Positions 10,929 to 23,269 are shown, counted from the first letter of the stretch. The stretch is DNA of 64,000 nucleotides from Azadirachta indica (GCA_022749755.1 CM040449.1:12434363-12498362), one strand, 5' to 3'. Translations and numbers: made by a program. Notes: a model not told the origin generated them from the letters alone.

Positions 10929-11936
10929 CTATGCCTTGACATTTAAAACATTTAATATTTCTAGTGTTAGTAATAGAATCAAGCTTACCCTTATCTTTGC
11001 TTTGGTTGGATTTTTGGGAAACTCTTTAGATTCGATTTTAGGCTTGAATGATGAAGCCTTATCATCTTTCCTCCAATTTGATATGAATGAAGAAGTATAG
11101 GAGGAAAACTGACTTGTACGACCTCTCTTTTTCAGTTGCTTCTCAACCTTCAATGCAAGGTGAAATAAGTCTTCTATCTCCATATATGGCTGTAATTCAA
11201 CCACATTAGAAATCTCCTTGTTCAAACCATTGAGGAATCTTGCCATTGTAGCTTCATTATCTTCCTCTACATTTGCTCTTATCATTGCTACCTCCATCTA
11301 CTTGTAGTATTCCTCAACACTCTTAGACCCTTGAGTGAGATTTTGAAGTCGATTATACAATTCTCTATAGTAGTAGCTTGGTACAAATCTCTTGTGCATG
11401 ATAGATTTTAGATCTCTCCACTCTTCAATGAGCCTTTCCCTATTTCTCCCTCACTTTTGCTTAGTATCATCCCACCAAGTAATAGTATAAGCTTCAAAAA
11501 CAACCATGGTAAGCTTCAACTTCTTGGATTCAGTGTAGTCATTGTAATCAAACACTAATTCAATCTTCGTTTCCCAATCCAAGTATGCCTCAGAATCCAT
11601 TCTTCCATAAAATGGTAGAATTTTCAGTTTGACCCCACTGTTGTTATTGTTATTGTTATTGTTTCTTGCCCTCGGTCTCACCTCTTCTTCCTCTCCATTG
11701 TCATCAAGCGATTCACTATCATTAAAGCCATCATCTAATTGAGCTCTTCTTGGAACTTGCCTAGTTTGCATGGTTGGATTAGGAGCATTTGGTGACTGCC
11801 CCCTTATGGCTGAAACCTCCAGCCTCTCCATTCTATCAACTAACTCTCCATATTTTCTATTCATAGCTTGCAACAACTCGGTTAAAGCTTGGAATCGATC
11901 TATCTTACCTTGTGGATTTCCTGCTTGTCCACTCAT
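10929..11936 (-). pseudogene. Gypsy gag region
   Basis: The start is the ATG at 11936-11934 (MSGQAGNPQG). A coiled region ALTELLQAMNRKYGELVDRMERLE is followed by an acidic stretch, an Asn microsatellite (8 N) and the retrotransposon gag domain: FYGRMDSEAYLDWE, WWDDT, then FVPSYYYRELYNRLQNLTQG and VEEYYK. In-frame TGA at 11453-11451 and TAG at 11300-11298 interrupt the frame, and the gag homology carries straight across both. The next open piece, 11297-10929, holds the [12 protein letters not shown] and VELQ segments and a basic tail before the zinc knuckle. Gag would form the nucleocapsid. Confidence 0.92.
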
Positions 11937-12765
11937 CCTGCAAGACAGTTAGTAAAGCAAAAGAATAATTTTCTCACTTTACTCCCTCATGTGTTTCACT
12001 TAAGTAATGTTATCACTCAAGTTCGCTCGTGTTTCACACTTAATTTATGGCTTTTCTCTAGATGAGCTCACACTAAACCTTTTTCAACTCTAATTCTCTT
12101 ATTAACATTAGTTGCAAAAATCAAAATTTATACAAACTTACTAAATACAATGAAAAGTAAAATAAAACTAATTTAGATAGGCAACAAATTGGGAAAGCAC
12201 AAGGATTAGGAAATAGATTTTAGAAATGATAAAGGAAATATTAAGACCAAAGAAAAAAAAATTCAGTACAGGAATAGGAAAGTCAACTAAAAATTATGGA
12301 AAGATTAGGAAGCAAATCTTAGCTTGTTTTGGAATATAGGCTTGATTTGGTCAAACTTCTTGAAGTATTCTGATTTTTCTTTTTATTCTCCTTATTTTCG
12401 TTCAACACCTATTTCTCCCCCCCCTCCTCTTTTTTTTTTCTTTTTTCTTCTCTTGGCCAAATGCTCTACTTTTCTCTCTTTTTTTTTTAATTTTTTTTTT
12501 ACCTCCAAACACGTAGAAGTGACCAAACAAAAATAAATAAAAAGAGACACAAAAGAAACGAATAGACAAAGACTAAATCAACCGAATTGGAGATTGATAC
12601 AACCCAAACTTGACTTGCTGTGAATTGAAAGGAAACCCTCTTCTTCCTTTTTTTTTTTGATATAATAGACACAAAAATGAAAATAAATGGAATTGAAGTA
12701 AAACAGACTCAGAAATTAAAGAAACAAATAGACAAATTTGAAAGACGATATAACCTGATTTAGAG
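11937..12765 (-). other. Gypsy 5' untranslated region
   Basis: This stretch lies between the primer-binding site and the gag ATG. On the plus strand it is T/C-rich with polyT/polyC runs (about 12415-12500). The small plus-strand frame here is low complexity and is not a gene. Confidence 0.7.
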
Positions 12766-12782
12766 CCGTAGCTCTGATACCA
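12766..12782 (-). other. Gypsy primer-binding site (tRNA-Met type)
   Basis: The minus strand reads TGGTATCAGAGCTACGG just inside the 5' LTR end, separated from it by a few bases. The first 12 nt match the usual plant initiator tRNA-Met primer-binding site. Confidence 0.85.
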
Positions 12783-12785
12783 AAC

Positions 12786-13622
12786 TGATACGAACTCCGA
12801 GTATATTAAACTTGAGACCCAATATCTTTACGCATGGAAGCAACCTTTTGGAAAGCTAAATCAGATTAACCCAAGTCTGCAACTTGTGAAATAGAACCTT
12901 AGAATAAATACTCTGAAAGTAATTAGTTTTGATTGTAAGAACCTTGATTCAAGCAAGAATCAAAACAAGAGAAAATACTCTCAATTTTATTTCATTCGAA
13001 AAAGTAATTCATTCCTCCATGGGAGCATGTGGCTGAATATATAAGGGTACAAGAGATAAGTAACCCTAATTGGAGTGTTTGGCCACAAAATTAAACTTAT
13101 TCTAATTTAAAATAAAATAAATTGAATTTGGGCTTAATAATTAGCGTTAACAACCTAAACACATAACAAGCTATAAATATATGTTTATAAATAAGATTAA
13201 AATAGATAATGGGCTTGAACAGCAACTTAGCCCAAACTGGCACATGGAATCTGAAACTTGCATCATGATGATGATCTGATTCGAACTGTAATTAAAAGAC
13301 TTGAACATGCTTACTTAGCCTTGAGACATCATTCGAATATGGCCTTATACAAATTTTAGAAGGTGAATTCCGTAGAAGCTTTAATCTTCAGGTTTTGCCT
13401 TTTTGTACTTGTGTCAATGTTACCAAGCTCTAATTATTGTCTTGAAGTCCAAGCTTGATATTTGACTCTTTCTTACACTCTTGAATTGTTGCAAGATCAT
13501 CCCACAAACCTTGAATCATCTCATTCAATGCATCTTTGAATTTCTTCATTCTTGCTCTTGTAACGGAACCATTAGGTAGCTGAATTGGATCATTGCTCTT
13601 GTGTGCATCTATATTTGCATCA
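12786..13622 (-). repeat. Gypsy 5' LTR (right copy)
   Basis: It is the partner of 6507-7353. Because pol overlaps the 3' LTR, this copy also carries a stranded image of the pol C-terminus (part of the minus-strand frame 13430-13684). That frame is not a separate gene. Confidence 0.9.
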
Positions 13623-13627
13623 CTATT
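13623..13627. repeat. Gypsy target-site duplication, right (CTATT)
   Basis: Identical to 6502-6506. Confidence 0.85.
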
Positions 13628-14983
13628 AATCAAGAAATGATAATAATGTGCAATCTGAAGACTCAGATATAGACGACACAACAAGTAGAAAATATAGTTA
13701 CAACAGTAAAGGGTTTAAGTTTTGTATGGATGCATATGAAATGATAACGCTTCGAGTGGGGTATACTTTCGATGATGTAAACCATTTTAGAAAAGTTCTA
13801 AAAGCGTTTGTTATTAAGCAATGGTTGAGCTGAAAAGATTGAAAAATGAAAAGGTTAAACGTCACTTGTAAACGTGCTTAGAGTAACTGTCAATAGAGAA
13901 TTTATGCTCGCTTATATAGGACAAGCTGTCATTCCAAATCAAAATACTAAACCGTACACTTGCATTAAAGTATAAACAATTATAAAGCAACTTTAGATTG
14001 TATAGCTACTCAATTTTTGCATGTATTCAAGGGAAATCTTGTAAGGCGGAACCTCATCCAAAAGATGTTATAAAGAGTAAAAGAAAATTATGGTACTGTT
14101 GGGTGTTGATCATAATTCATCATATGCCTAATTATCAAGTGTATGGCTGCAATAAATAGAACTAATCCAGCCAATATGATAGACCTTCACCATGAGTTGG
14201 TCAGCAATCTGTTAAGGCCAAATTTTAAGAATTTTTTTCTACTTTGATGCACAGAGAAAGTGATTCTTCAAGGATTATAGACAATTTATTAGGGTAGATG
14301 GCTGTTACTTTAAGGGCCTAGATAAAAGAGTTCTACTAGTTACAGTTGTTATAGATGCAAATTGTGATGTCTACCCTTTAGCATTAGCAATTGTTAACAC
14401 TAAAAACTATCAATTTTGGGGCTTTTTCATGGAGAGGTTGTATTAACAATTTAGCAACAATGATGACAAAAGTATTTGCTTTATGAGTGACAAACAAAAG
14501 ATGCTTATATTTCCTTTGGAATAATACTTTCCAATGGTTGAGAAACGATTCTGTAGTAGGCATATTTATGCCAATTTCAAGTCCAATTATCCTGGTTAAC
14601 TGTTGAAGAAGAAATTTTTGGGTAGCTTATAGGGTTGAAAATACAAGGAAGTTCAGTGCAATTATGGAAGAGATAAAGCACATAACAGAAGCTGGTCACA
14701 AATATTTTATCGATATTCCACAACATGAGTAAGAGTTTCAATAGTTGGCTAAACCAATGTAGAGGGTTGCCAATCATCAAGATGTTTAAGGAGATAAAAA
14801 GGAGAACTATGAGGTTTATACATCAAAGGTATGGTGATGCACTCAAATAAGAGAGCAATTTGCCTTTATTAGTGAAAAGAGGTTGGTTAAAGATAGGGAG
14901 GATGCTATAGAGCTGCATGCGGTATTTGAAAAGAATTTGAGTTTTGAGGTTGTGTTTAAAAATATAATAGATTTGGAGAAGAA
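13628..14983 (+). pseudogene. MULE transposase, MuDR N-terminal and DDE domains
   Basis: Just after the Gypsy insertion an acidic stretch (SEDSDIDD) leads to LRVGYTFDDVNHFRKVL and KRLKNEKVK, the MuDR N-terminal domain of plant MULE transposases (about 13730-13860). At about 14225-14620 the MULE DDE core is plain across frameshifts: a FRVDGCYFKG-like first Asp block, VVIDANCDVYPLA, FMSDKQK with the second Asp, and FCSRHIYANFK. The part at 14640-14980 still resembles the downstream helical region, ending in LSFEVVFKNIIDLE. Stops and frameshifts are frequent. The protein would have bound the MULE ends and catalysed cut-and-paste transposition in the nucleus. Confidence 0.85.
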
Positions 14984-16238
14984 AAAATGAAATATATTGA
15001 TTTTGGCTTTAATTTATTTCGATATTACCACTAACATCCCTTTAAAATTACACTTTTAGTCCTTATTGTTATAATGATAAATGTTAAAAATTCACATTTA
15101 GAGGGTAAATGACTTAATTTTCCTATTGCAACAATGATAATGTTACCTGTTTTCACCAAATTAATTTTGGATTGCACATAAATCATAACTTGGCTCAGCT
15201 CAATTTTTTTAAAAGAAGAAACAAAATATTTGTGCTTATAAAGGCTTGAACTTTATACCTCAATCTTCAAAATTCAAATTTTAACCATTATACTAAATCA
15301 ATCGTTAACAATAATTATGCACACTATATTATTAATTGTGAGCATATATTACATAAATAATTAAATAAATATCAATTTCATAAAACTCTAACAAATATTT
15401 AATAAAATTATTTAATAAAAATTAATTTCAAATTAAAAAATTACTAACAGTAAAAAAATTAAATTCATAATGTTAATAAATTTATTTCCTTCTAGTTTTT
15501 TAAACCTTTGTAATAAAATCAAATAAAAACAAAAATAATAAAATCTAAATAAGTTTATTTCTTTTTTTTTTTAATTTTTACAATAAAATCAAATGCAAAT
15601 TAAAAAATAGTAAAATCCAAAATTCTCGTAAAAAATCATTTATAAACACGATGTTTTTAAAGCTTCATTATGAATAAGATTTTTTTTTTATAAATTGTTA
15701 TAATTTAAAAAAATATATTATACAATAATTATTTTGAAAATCAGAAATAAAAATAAAAAGCAATTATATTCTTAGTAAAAAGAAGTTTAGTATTTTAATA
15801 TTTTTTGCATTTGTTTTTACAAAATGTATAAATAAATTTTTTCTTTTTCTTTTTATTTTTCATTTAAATTTATTTTTTATTAGATAATTTTATTTTCATC
15901 ATTATTTATTGAATCATCCATCTAATCTATATATTATATAAAATAGTGTATATAAAATTAATTATTGATTAAATTAGTTTAGTGGTAAAGAATCAAATTT
16001 TTAAGTCTAAAGTCCAAGACTTTTATACTTATAAATATTACATTTTTTTCTTTTAAAAAAAAAAAAAGTTGGGTTGGACTATAATTTAGACCCAACACAA
16101 ATTTAATTTAATTAAGGGTAAATATATCAAATGATGAAAAATATTAACAGTTAGCGACCAAATTTTGATTAATTTTAGAAAATTAGATATGTAAGTGATA
16201 ATATCAAAATAAATCAATGACGAAATTGGTATTTTCCC
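14984..16238. mobile_element. Long-TIR MULE-type non-autonomous element inside the MULE
   Basis: The left arm (14984 to about 15340) and the reverse complement of about 15900-16238 align imperfectly for some 340 bp. Shared blocks include ATTTATTTNGATATTANCACT, AAAAGAA-rich DNA, CTTATAAAGGCTTGAACTTTA and ACCATTATACTAAATCAAT. The right end is TTTTCCC. Candidate 9-bp duplications are GGAGAAGAA (left) and AAGGAAGAA (right), which match at 6 of 9 positions and differ by transitions only. The element separates the transposase DDE region from its SWIM zinc finger, which supports insertion. I see no coding capacity in the AT-rich centre. Confidence 0.7.
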
Positions 16239-16600
16239 AAGGAAGAATGTTTGTGTCATGGTAAGTATAGACTTACTTTGCAAGCATGCTATGTGTTAGA
16301 TTGATGCAATTAGGATTGATGTTGAGGACTATATTAATCTCCTTTTGAAAAAAGAAGTATTCATCAGTATATATAATGAATAATTCAATTCAATTCTATA
16401 TGAAACTTGTAGTCAACTATAGTTCATAATGATGTGCATCTAAAGTTAAGAGGCAATTTTGTAGGCCTAAATTTGCTAGAAGGAGGGCTACTAATGAGCC
16501 ACTACCAATGAAGAGAAGTTGTAGTGTTAAGTATATTGTCTACAATGAATAAAACCACGATATAAGAACTTGTGCCAAGTTGAGAACAACAAAACATAAG
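16239..16600 (+). pseudogene. MULE transposase, SWIM finger and C-terminal zinc knuckle
   Basis: Immediately after the inserted element is a SWIM-like CxC...LCKHAMC pattern with a frameshift between its halves, followed by VEDYINLLLKK. At about 16437-16580 a basic KLRRQFCRPKFARRRATNEP stretch precedes a CxxC-like/HDIRTC motif. This is the usual MULE C-terminus: Arg-rich segment, then a CxxCxxxGHNxRTC knuckle. The first Cys of the knuckle is lost and one stop interrupts it. Order and spacing match the DDE part upstream once the 14984-16238 element is removed. Confidence 0.75.
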
Positions 16601-18219
16601 GCATACTCAAGAACTTTGCAGATTTATGCTTGTGAATTGTTGTAATTATGCATAACAAATGATTATTGTAATTATTTAACATTTTAGGTTGCATGAAGCT
16701 TATAATAGCCAATTCTCCTAGTGCTTTGAGCTCTTAAATTCAATCATCAAATGCAACAAATGCATTATTAGGTATATTGTTAAATTCATGTTGCCATATG
16801 TAATTTATCACTTCTATTAATGATGCAAACAAGTTATGGCAACCAAGTCTAACTTAGTTTTATTTATTGTTTTGTAGATGCACTTATTAAGGAGTGATCA
16901 TTTTGATACAAACACAAAATCCAACCTTTAATTTTTAGTAAACAGAATAGGATTGAAATCTTTTACAACTTAATAAAAAAGTAGTTAATGTGCATGCACA
17001 CTAGTTTTAATCATACATTCTGATTTTTTTGAGTTTAGACGATCCGGCATCTGTTTTGAGCAGCATAAATCAAATGAAGCATCATGTTGCAAGTCAAACT
17101 AATGTGTGGTTTTTAATACTGAAAATATTAAATTATATAGAACTTAATCCCAATTTGCTTTAGTATAATGTTGGTTTATTGTAGTGTGTTCAATTCACTT
17201 TGATTGCTTAGTTTTGCATTATAACAGCCAAACTTTTTATTTTTTTATATCATTTCATATTTAAATTAGATAACATTTCATATATGTGTATCTATTTATC
17301 GTAGTAGCTTAGACAAAACATATACTTATTTGCTCATGATAGTTACAAACAAATAGATAAAAACCATGAATAATGTAACATTTGGAACAATATGCAGCCA
17401 ACTACCATTTGCCTTCTCACATATGAATTGCATTCTCTTCACAGACTTCATCTATTAGCATCTTCAATTCCTTAATTAATAGGTCATTTGTAGCATTTTC
17501 AGCATTATTTACATTCTCACCTTTCATAAACGGTGCACCACTATTGAAATCATTCACTAAAAGATATCAGAATATAAAATATAAGCATTTATCATAACTG
17601 CAACAATAATAAAGCTATTAGGTTTGTCTCTTGATTTGTAAATCTTAACTGTAACCTTCTTATTAACATGCACATGTTATTCTTAAATTTAATCATATTG
17701 TCGTTAATTTTCCTTCTCCACTACTTATTTCCTATTTTATTTTTATTAGAGCTTGATATTGAGCATAAAGATGCCATTGTTTATAGACTTGATATAGTTG
17801 ATGATGAGTGATTTGTGGAGCCTTTGTTAGGACAATTTAGGCTAGTTCTTTTGTTGACAACAGCTTGATTGGATTGCCTTATTGGTTGCATGTAGTGTAA
17901 GAATAAATTTGGAACTTTGTGGTATAGTGAGTTTGGTTCACAATATTGAATGATAGTGGTGTTGAGTTGAGAAACATAGATACAATTCTTTAGTTTGATT
18001 CCACAATATATAGGTGAATGAAGTAGATGTTGTAAATGCAACATTTACATACATTATTTTAATAAATTTTCTCAATTGCAAGTCTCAAAATTATCAATTA
18101 TTTAATGGATATTAGTTGCAGCTTTTCTATTAAGTTACATTGAGGACAAAATGTATTCTTCACCCAAAAAGTAGACATAATAGATGGAAAAAGGGTTTTC
18201 TACTAAGTCAAATGAGTAC
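16601..18219. other. MULE 3' non-coding region
   Basis: This stretch between the transposase relic and the right TIR is anonymous AT-rich DNA. I recognise no domain in its short frames. Confidence 0.5.
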
Positions 18220-18295
18220 TACTTGTGAATTAGGTCATTCTTTCTATCTATATGCAATTTTGGCAAACCTTTAAAAAGGTAACGTGTAAATACCC
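18220..18295 (-). repeat. MULE right terminal inverted repeat
   Basis: Its reverse complement, beginning GGGTATTTACACGTTACC, aligns with 4487-4562. The perfect 10-bp TSD (18296-18305) follows directly. Confidence 0.8.
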
Positions 18296-18305
18296 ATTAT
18301 TCAAT

Positions 18306-21300
18306 CATTTCACTTAAATTTTTTTTTTCCAAGAACAAAATTACTCAATAAAAAGAGAGTTAAATAAAAAATAGAAAAATATTGTTGATACTTGAAAATT
18401 CACATTAAGTTGAACCCAAGCCCAAGTTATAACTATATTATTTTATCCAAGTAATATATAAAAGGCGTAAGTGAACTAAAGCCATTCTTTAGAAGAAATT
18501 GTAAATTGTGATGTTGAAGAGCTAGTAGATTTAAATTTGGTCCAAATTAACGTAATGATCTTCATCTGAGCCATTTTAGGGGATCTTAGGCTCAAAAAAT
18601 TTATTATGTATGATTAAACTATTGTATAAGGAACACAAAAGTCTGAAGGCCTAAAAATATAATTTTAGGTCTAAAGTCCTGTACTAATCAATTTATCATT
18701 GATTAAAATAAGTATTTGATTACAAATATGAGTCTTTTACATCTTTACTAATTAAGATTAAATTATATATAATTTATTGGAAATAACTTGTGTTAGCTTA
18801 AGATAACATAATTATGTCCTAATACAATTACACATCACACATTATATAAAAAAAATACTATTCCATGTTTAAAGAGAGAGCTTGACGTTGATAACTTGAG
18901 ATTATGACACAAAGCTTGAACAACAAGCTAGCATTATTCTAGCAATGTTTATTCTGACTATTTAAATTATTCTAGGACTTCAAGTAGTTATATTTTGTCC
19001 TAAATTTTTTGATAAATACCAAACTATCTTTAAAATATTCTACACATTGCTCCTAAATTGTTAATTTCTTCATTTATTATAAAAATAAAAGTAAATTAAA
19101 ATATAAAATAAAATATAGACATGCATTATATATATATTTTTTAATTTTAAATTAATTTATTTTCTATTATTTAACTTTTTCTCATAGTTCAACTTATTTA
19201 CTCTTCTACTTAATTTCTCTATAAACCAAATTTATTAAATAATTTAAATAAATTAATGTCAATAAATTATAATTCACTCTTGCAAATCAAAATTTATCTG
19301 CATACATAATCATCGCAAAATTAAATGAAACAGACCACATTTCAAAATTGAAATAAAATATGAAGTATAAGAGGGGTGACTTATAAACTCAACATTTGAG
19401 GCCATTGATACTTAATGGCGATCATATTTTTCTTCAATATCATATTGCTTTATGATATATAAAATTGAAATATTTGATTATTGAGATATGAATGAATAGA
19501 CACAAATTTTGATTTGTAAGATGAATTGTGGTTTGTTAGAAATAATTGTTTAAAATTGTTCGATTAATTTAGTTTCTGGAGAAATTAGGATTGTAAATAA
19601 ATTGAATTATGAGAGAAATATTAAAAATTAAAATATAATTAATTTTAAAAACATTTAATTTCAAAATTTATACTTTAATATACTCTTATTTTTTATATTG
19701 ATTTTATATAATAAAAAAAAGAATTAACAATTTAGAAGTGGTACGTAAATTTTTAAAATATTTAAAAATAATTTGATATTTATTAATAGATATACAGTAA
19801 CATGTAATTATTACGAGGTCCATTAATAATTTAAAGTTTAAACAGTAAAAATATTAAAAAAAAACATGCAATCATGATAAGGTGTGATTGGATATTTTTA
19901 TGGGGTTGAGTTGGGTATTATGCCAAACTCGAGGAGTTTATATGTCTTTTTCTCCAAATATGAAATTGGAATAAATTATCTAATTATAATTTTAAAAATA
20001 CTTTTATCAATTTTATTCATTTACTAATATAGAGAGTTTATCTTAATCATCTATAATAATTGATAAGAATATATATGATATATAAAAATAACTAATTTTC
20101 TTAGAGGGCATGAGTTCAATTCCTAACCAATTTTCTCTAAAAAATATATGGAGTTTGTTATTAATTTAAGTGTAGATTTTTGAGTGATACTAAATTAAAT
20201 TAATCAAAACTCTCAATTTTTGATACGTTTCGATGTAATATTGATAGATTGTAAATGTAATTTATAATTAAAAAAATTAATTTGAAGATATTTATATAAG
20301 TCGTAATAGATAAAAAATAAATATATTATTTAAAGTAATTTAGATTTATATATTAGATATTTTTATATCTTGAATTTGTTGATATTTAAGATAAAAAAAA
20401 ATACACTACTCCTTTATATCATCAAGTTGATTTATGGTATAAAACGTCCAACATGTCCCATCCTTTTGCATTATTATAATTATTATTATTTGGGCGCCAT
20501 CAAATGCTAATTGAAACAATTTTTAGTTGGGTTTTTAAAAATTTCAAAGGAACTCTTATCACAAAAAAGAATGGATATGTGCATCAATTATTTGTATTGG
20601 GAATTTATTTATGTGTTAATATTTTAGTGTCATTTTCATGTCACTTCTTTCTAAAAGTTTTTCCACTAACATATTTGAGATTGGTTTCTTTACTTTTTTT
20701 TTTTTCATTTAATTTATGATTAATGGTGGATAATTTTATTATTTGACTGAAAAGGTCATTAAATATTTGACCTTAATGATAAGGTTTTTCATTTTCAATA
20801 TGCTTGAAATTTGGAGAGAATAGATATTATTGAAAGGTATTAAAATATTCAGCAATAAAATAAGTATTCCCCTCATTGGTTAGGGTTGAAATTACTATTT
20901 TTTTAAATATCCAATCGAAAATATCGTGAAATTCCCGCTCATCCTAAGTGTTGAGGAACATATACAAGCACATATATGTGACTCGTCTAAATCATGGGCT
21001 AAGGCAAAATAAAAGAACAAATAATTTTTTCAATACGAATGATGATTAGTACCATTGAATGGAATATAATAGAATATTTGCGTTTACTATCCAAAATAAA
21101 TAGATCTATCATATCTTTTTGTTGGATATGAAATTTATAATTTTTATTGGCACAAATTCAATTACCCCAATTTGCAAGGTGAGAAAAAAATTTTCGTTGA
21201 TAACCAATAGTGAGTGCTTGTGTTCGTATTAGTTTAAAGAGAAAGTGAACGAGATTAAGGGTTAGGTGATAAATGAAAATTGATCTCTATTAAAATAATT

Positions 21301-21772
21301 ATAAACAAAATCACTAAAATAAGATTCAAATTTTAATAGGACCTAAGAATATTTTAAAGAATATTAAATAATTTAATTAGTAAATGAGTGTAAATAAAAG
21401 CTTTCTCTACTCTAATGTAAAGGAGATTCAAACTTTAAAACTCTTATATCAAACTTTTACATAATTTCTTCCTTCAACAATACGTAGTTTACTATTATTT
21501 CCAAAATTTCAAATAACATTTTTATGTTTTTATAATAAGAGGTTACTTCTATATTATGTTTGAGCTTTCGCTATTTGCAAAATTATAATTACAAAAGTGT
21601 AATACCATAGATAAAAATTGATTTACAAAATTGAAAGTATGTGACATGATATAATTGAAATAATGAAAATAAAAAGTCCATGCAATAAATAAGAATGAAA
21701 ATATGTTACAAAATTATTATTATTTTTACTTTTACCCTTTTAATCATATCAAATAATATTAGTTTGTATAGG

Positions 21773-21777
<5 letters not shown>
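18306..21777. other. AT-rich intergenic sequence with one dispersed repeat
   Basis: I see no gene. At about 20100-20285 a segment containing GATGTAATATTGATAGATTGTA is repeated in diverged form at about 31300-31480 (ATGTAATATTAGTAGATTGTA). Both copies lie in the same orientation. Short open frames such as 20504-20719 are F/L/I-rich and unrecognisable. Confidence 0.45.
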
Positions 21778-21803
<26 letters not shown>

Positions 21804-21985
21804 AAAGGGAAAGATTAGTAATCCCATTATTTTACATATATCTTTACATTATTTTTATACTGTTGAATTTAAACATATTCAATGGTTGAAATTAAATAGA
21901 TAATGTAATTAATATATGATTAATGTATTATAACTAATGCATATGTAAGATTCAATATTAACCATTAAATATTAAAAAAAAACAG
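21778..21985. mobile_element. Foldback MITE-like element, copy 3, with (TA)n tract
   Basis: A (TA)n microsatellite (21778-21803) precedes ACATTATTTTTATACTGTTGAATTTAAACATATTCAATGGTTG, described here as the left arm at about 21848-21893. The right arm near 21950-21980 is its partial reverse complement. The TGAATTTAAA/TTCAATGGTTGAAATTAAAT wording is shared with copies 1 and 2. Confidence 0.5.
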
Positions 21986-21988
21986 CTT

Positions 21989-22155
21989 TTAGCGACAAAA
22001 GATGTCCTCGCTAAAAGTCTCAAAACTCATCGCTAAAAGCTTTAGCGATGAAATTGTGGTCTTCGCTAGAGCCCTCGCTACAATGTCATTGCTAAAGGTT
22101 TTAGCAACGACAGATAGTCATCGTCGCCAAAACCTTTAGTAACGACAGCCATGTT
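21989..22155. mobile_element. CACTA-type subterminal repeat fragment
   Basis: Short units TTTAGCGAC/TCGCTAAAAG recur in both orientations about eight times (for example at 21995, 22012, 22031, 22041 and 22092). Such TAGCGAC repeats are characteristic of the subterminal regions of plant CACTA (En/Spm) elements. No intact CACTA terminus is visible, so this is a remnant. Confidence 0.55.
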
Positions 22156-23269
22156 ATTGTTTATTATATGTTATATAATAATTATTATTGGAAAAAAGTT
22201 TAAATCTTTCGTTATATTCTATTTTAAACGATGTTAAATATTTAATTTTGTTATATAATTACTCATTTATTGTTAAATAATAATAATTTTTTGAATAATT
22301 TTTTCAATAATCATTTCATTTCCATTTTGCATTGCATGGACAATATACAAAGTTTACGTTTAAATTAAACAGGAATTCAAACTTTACTTAAAAATCATAT
22401 AAAATTATTGTACAAGTTCATTGCTAAATTATTTTTTGTAATAATTTTTTATTAAAGATATATAGTAAATTTTTCTTCTTGTAACCGTTAAGATTTATCT
22501 TTAAATAAGTTTATTGTTAAATTTTTTGACTTATGATAATTTTGTTTTTATTTATTATAAATACATACTACGAAACACTTTTATTTGTATCTTTAAATGT
22601 TATTGTTAAATTTTTACCTAATAATTTAAGGGTTTTTTTTAATAGTAATCTAACATTTAAATTTAAGATATCATGTTCTAAGCCACTTAATTTCTTACCA
22701 ACTCTCTTACCAAATCTTAATTAATTTTTATTTTAATTTAAGGTTTTCGGGCTTTTGTTTTAGTCTTTTATCCAATAAGTGTAACCTTTGGACTCTAATT
22801 TTTGTCCTAGTTTTGGGCTTAAGGCCCTTCCGGATTTGGTCTTGGATCCAAATGATTTTGTACAATTGTAATACGTTTGACATAGTGAGGCCATTTAAGA
22901 TTGTCTTTATTATATAAAGTTTAACACTTTCAATCGAATGGTAATCTAGTAGTAAAACTTGTCTTTAAATATTATTGGCCCTTTGCCTAATATCTTAAGC
23001 TTTTGAGTTTAGTAAAAATCTAATATTAACAATTTTTTGGGTTATTTTCATTTGGTTATTCTAAATTAGACCATTTCTTATGGTGATACAATATTTAGTG
23101 AAAAATAATACTACTGTATTTAACTATGCATAATATAACATCCAGCTATATTTTTATTACTTTTGTTAGTTTATAGAGGGGCAAAACTGTTTTTTCTTTT
23201 AAACTCTAAAAAAGAAAAAAAAAAAAAAAGAGCTTATAAAAGGACTTAAATCTTTGATTTTTAAGGGAA
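22156..23269. other. AT-rich intergenic sequence
   Basis: I see no gene. A slightly GC-richer part at 22740-22870 (GGGCTTAAGGCCCTTCCGGA) may be an old retroelement piece but shows no domain. Confidence 0.4.

Larger units (their letters stand above)
6507..13622 (-). mobile_element. Complete Ty3/Gypsy LTR retrotransposon, possibly CRM-type
   Basis: The element has two LTRs of 847 and 837 bp, each with TGAT...ATCA ends, a perfect 5-bp TSD, a tRNA-Met-type primer-binding site next to the 5' LTR and a purine-rich tract next to the 3' LTR. It encodes gag, protease, RT, RNase H and integrase in the canonical Gypsy order, reading leftwards. The gag, RT and integrase open stretches share one frame, so the ancestor had a single gag-pol polyprotein of roughly 1575 codons, now broken by several stops and two frameshifts. 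The last 47 codons lie inside the 3' LTR. Overlap of pol with the 3' LTR is known for CRM centromeric chromoviruses, so that clade is my best guess. I see no classical chromodomain. Confidence 0.93.
4487..18295 (+). mobile_element. Autonomous-type Mutator-like element (MULE), decayed and nested
   Basis: The left end (from 4487, GGAGAATTTACACATACC) and the reverse complement of the right end (GGGTATTTACACGTTACC, ending at 18295) stay alignable for about 75 bp, including GGTTTGNCAAAA and TAGATAGAA blocks. A perfect 10-bp duplication flanks the pair, in the size range known for Mutator elements. Between the ends is a plus-strand MuDR-type transposase relic with DDE, SWIM and zinc-knuckle parts. 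Removing the inserted Gypsy (6507-13622) and the long-TIR element (14984-16238) leaves about 5.4 kb, a plausible size for an autonomous MULE. Multiple stops and frameshifts make it inactive. Confidence 0.85.

Noticed and set aside
12324..12536. Plus-strand 70-codon F-rich frame
   Set aside because: It is a translation of polyT/polyC runs in the Gypsy 5' untranslated region.
13430..13684. 84-codon minus-strand frame resembling a Gypsy C-terminus
   Set aside because: It is the copy of the pol tail carried in the 5' LTR plus flanking MULE sequence, not an independent gene.
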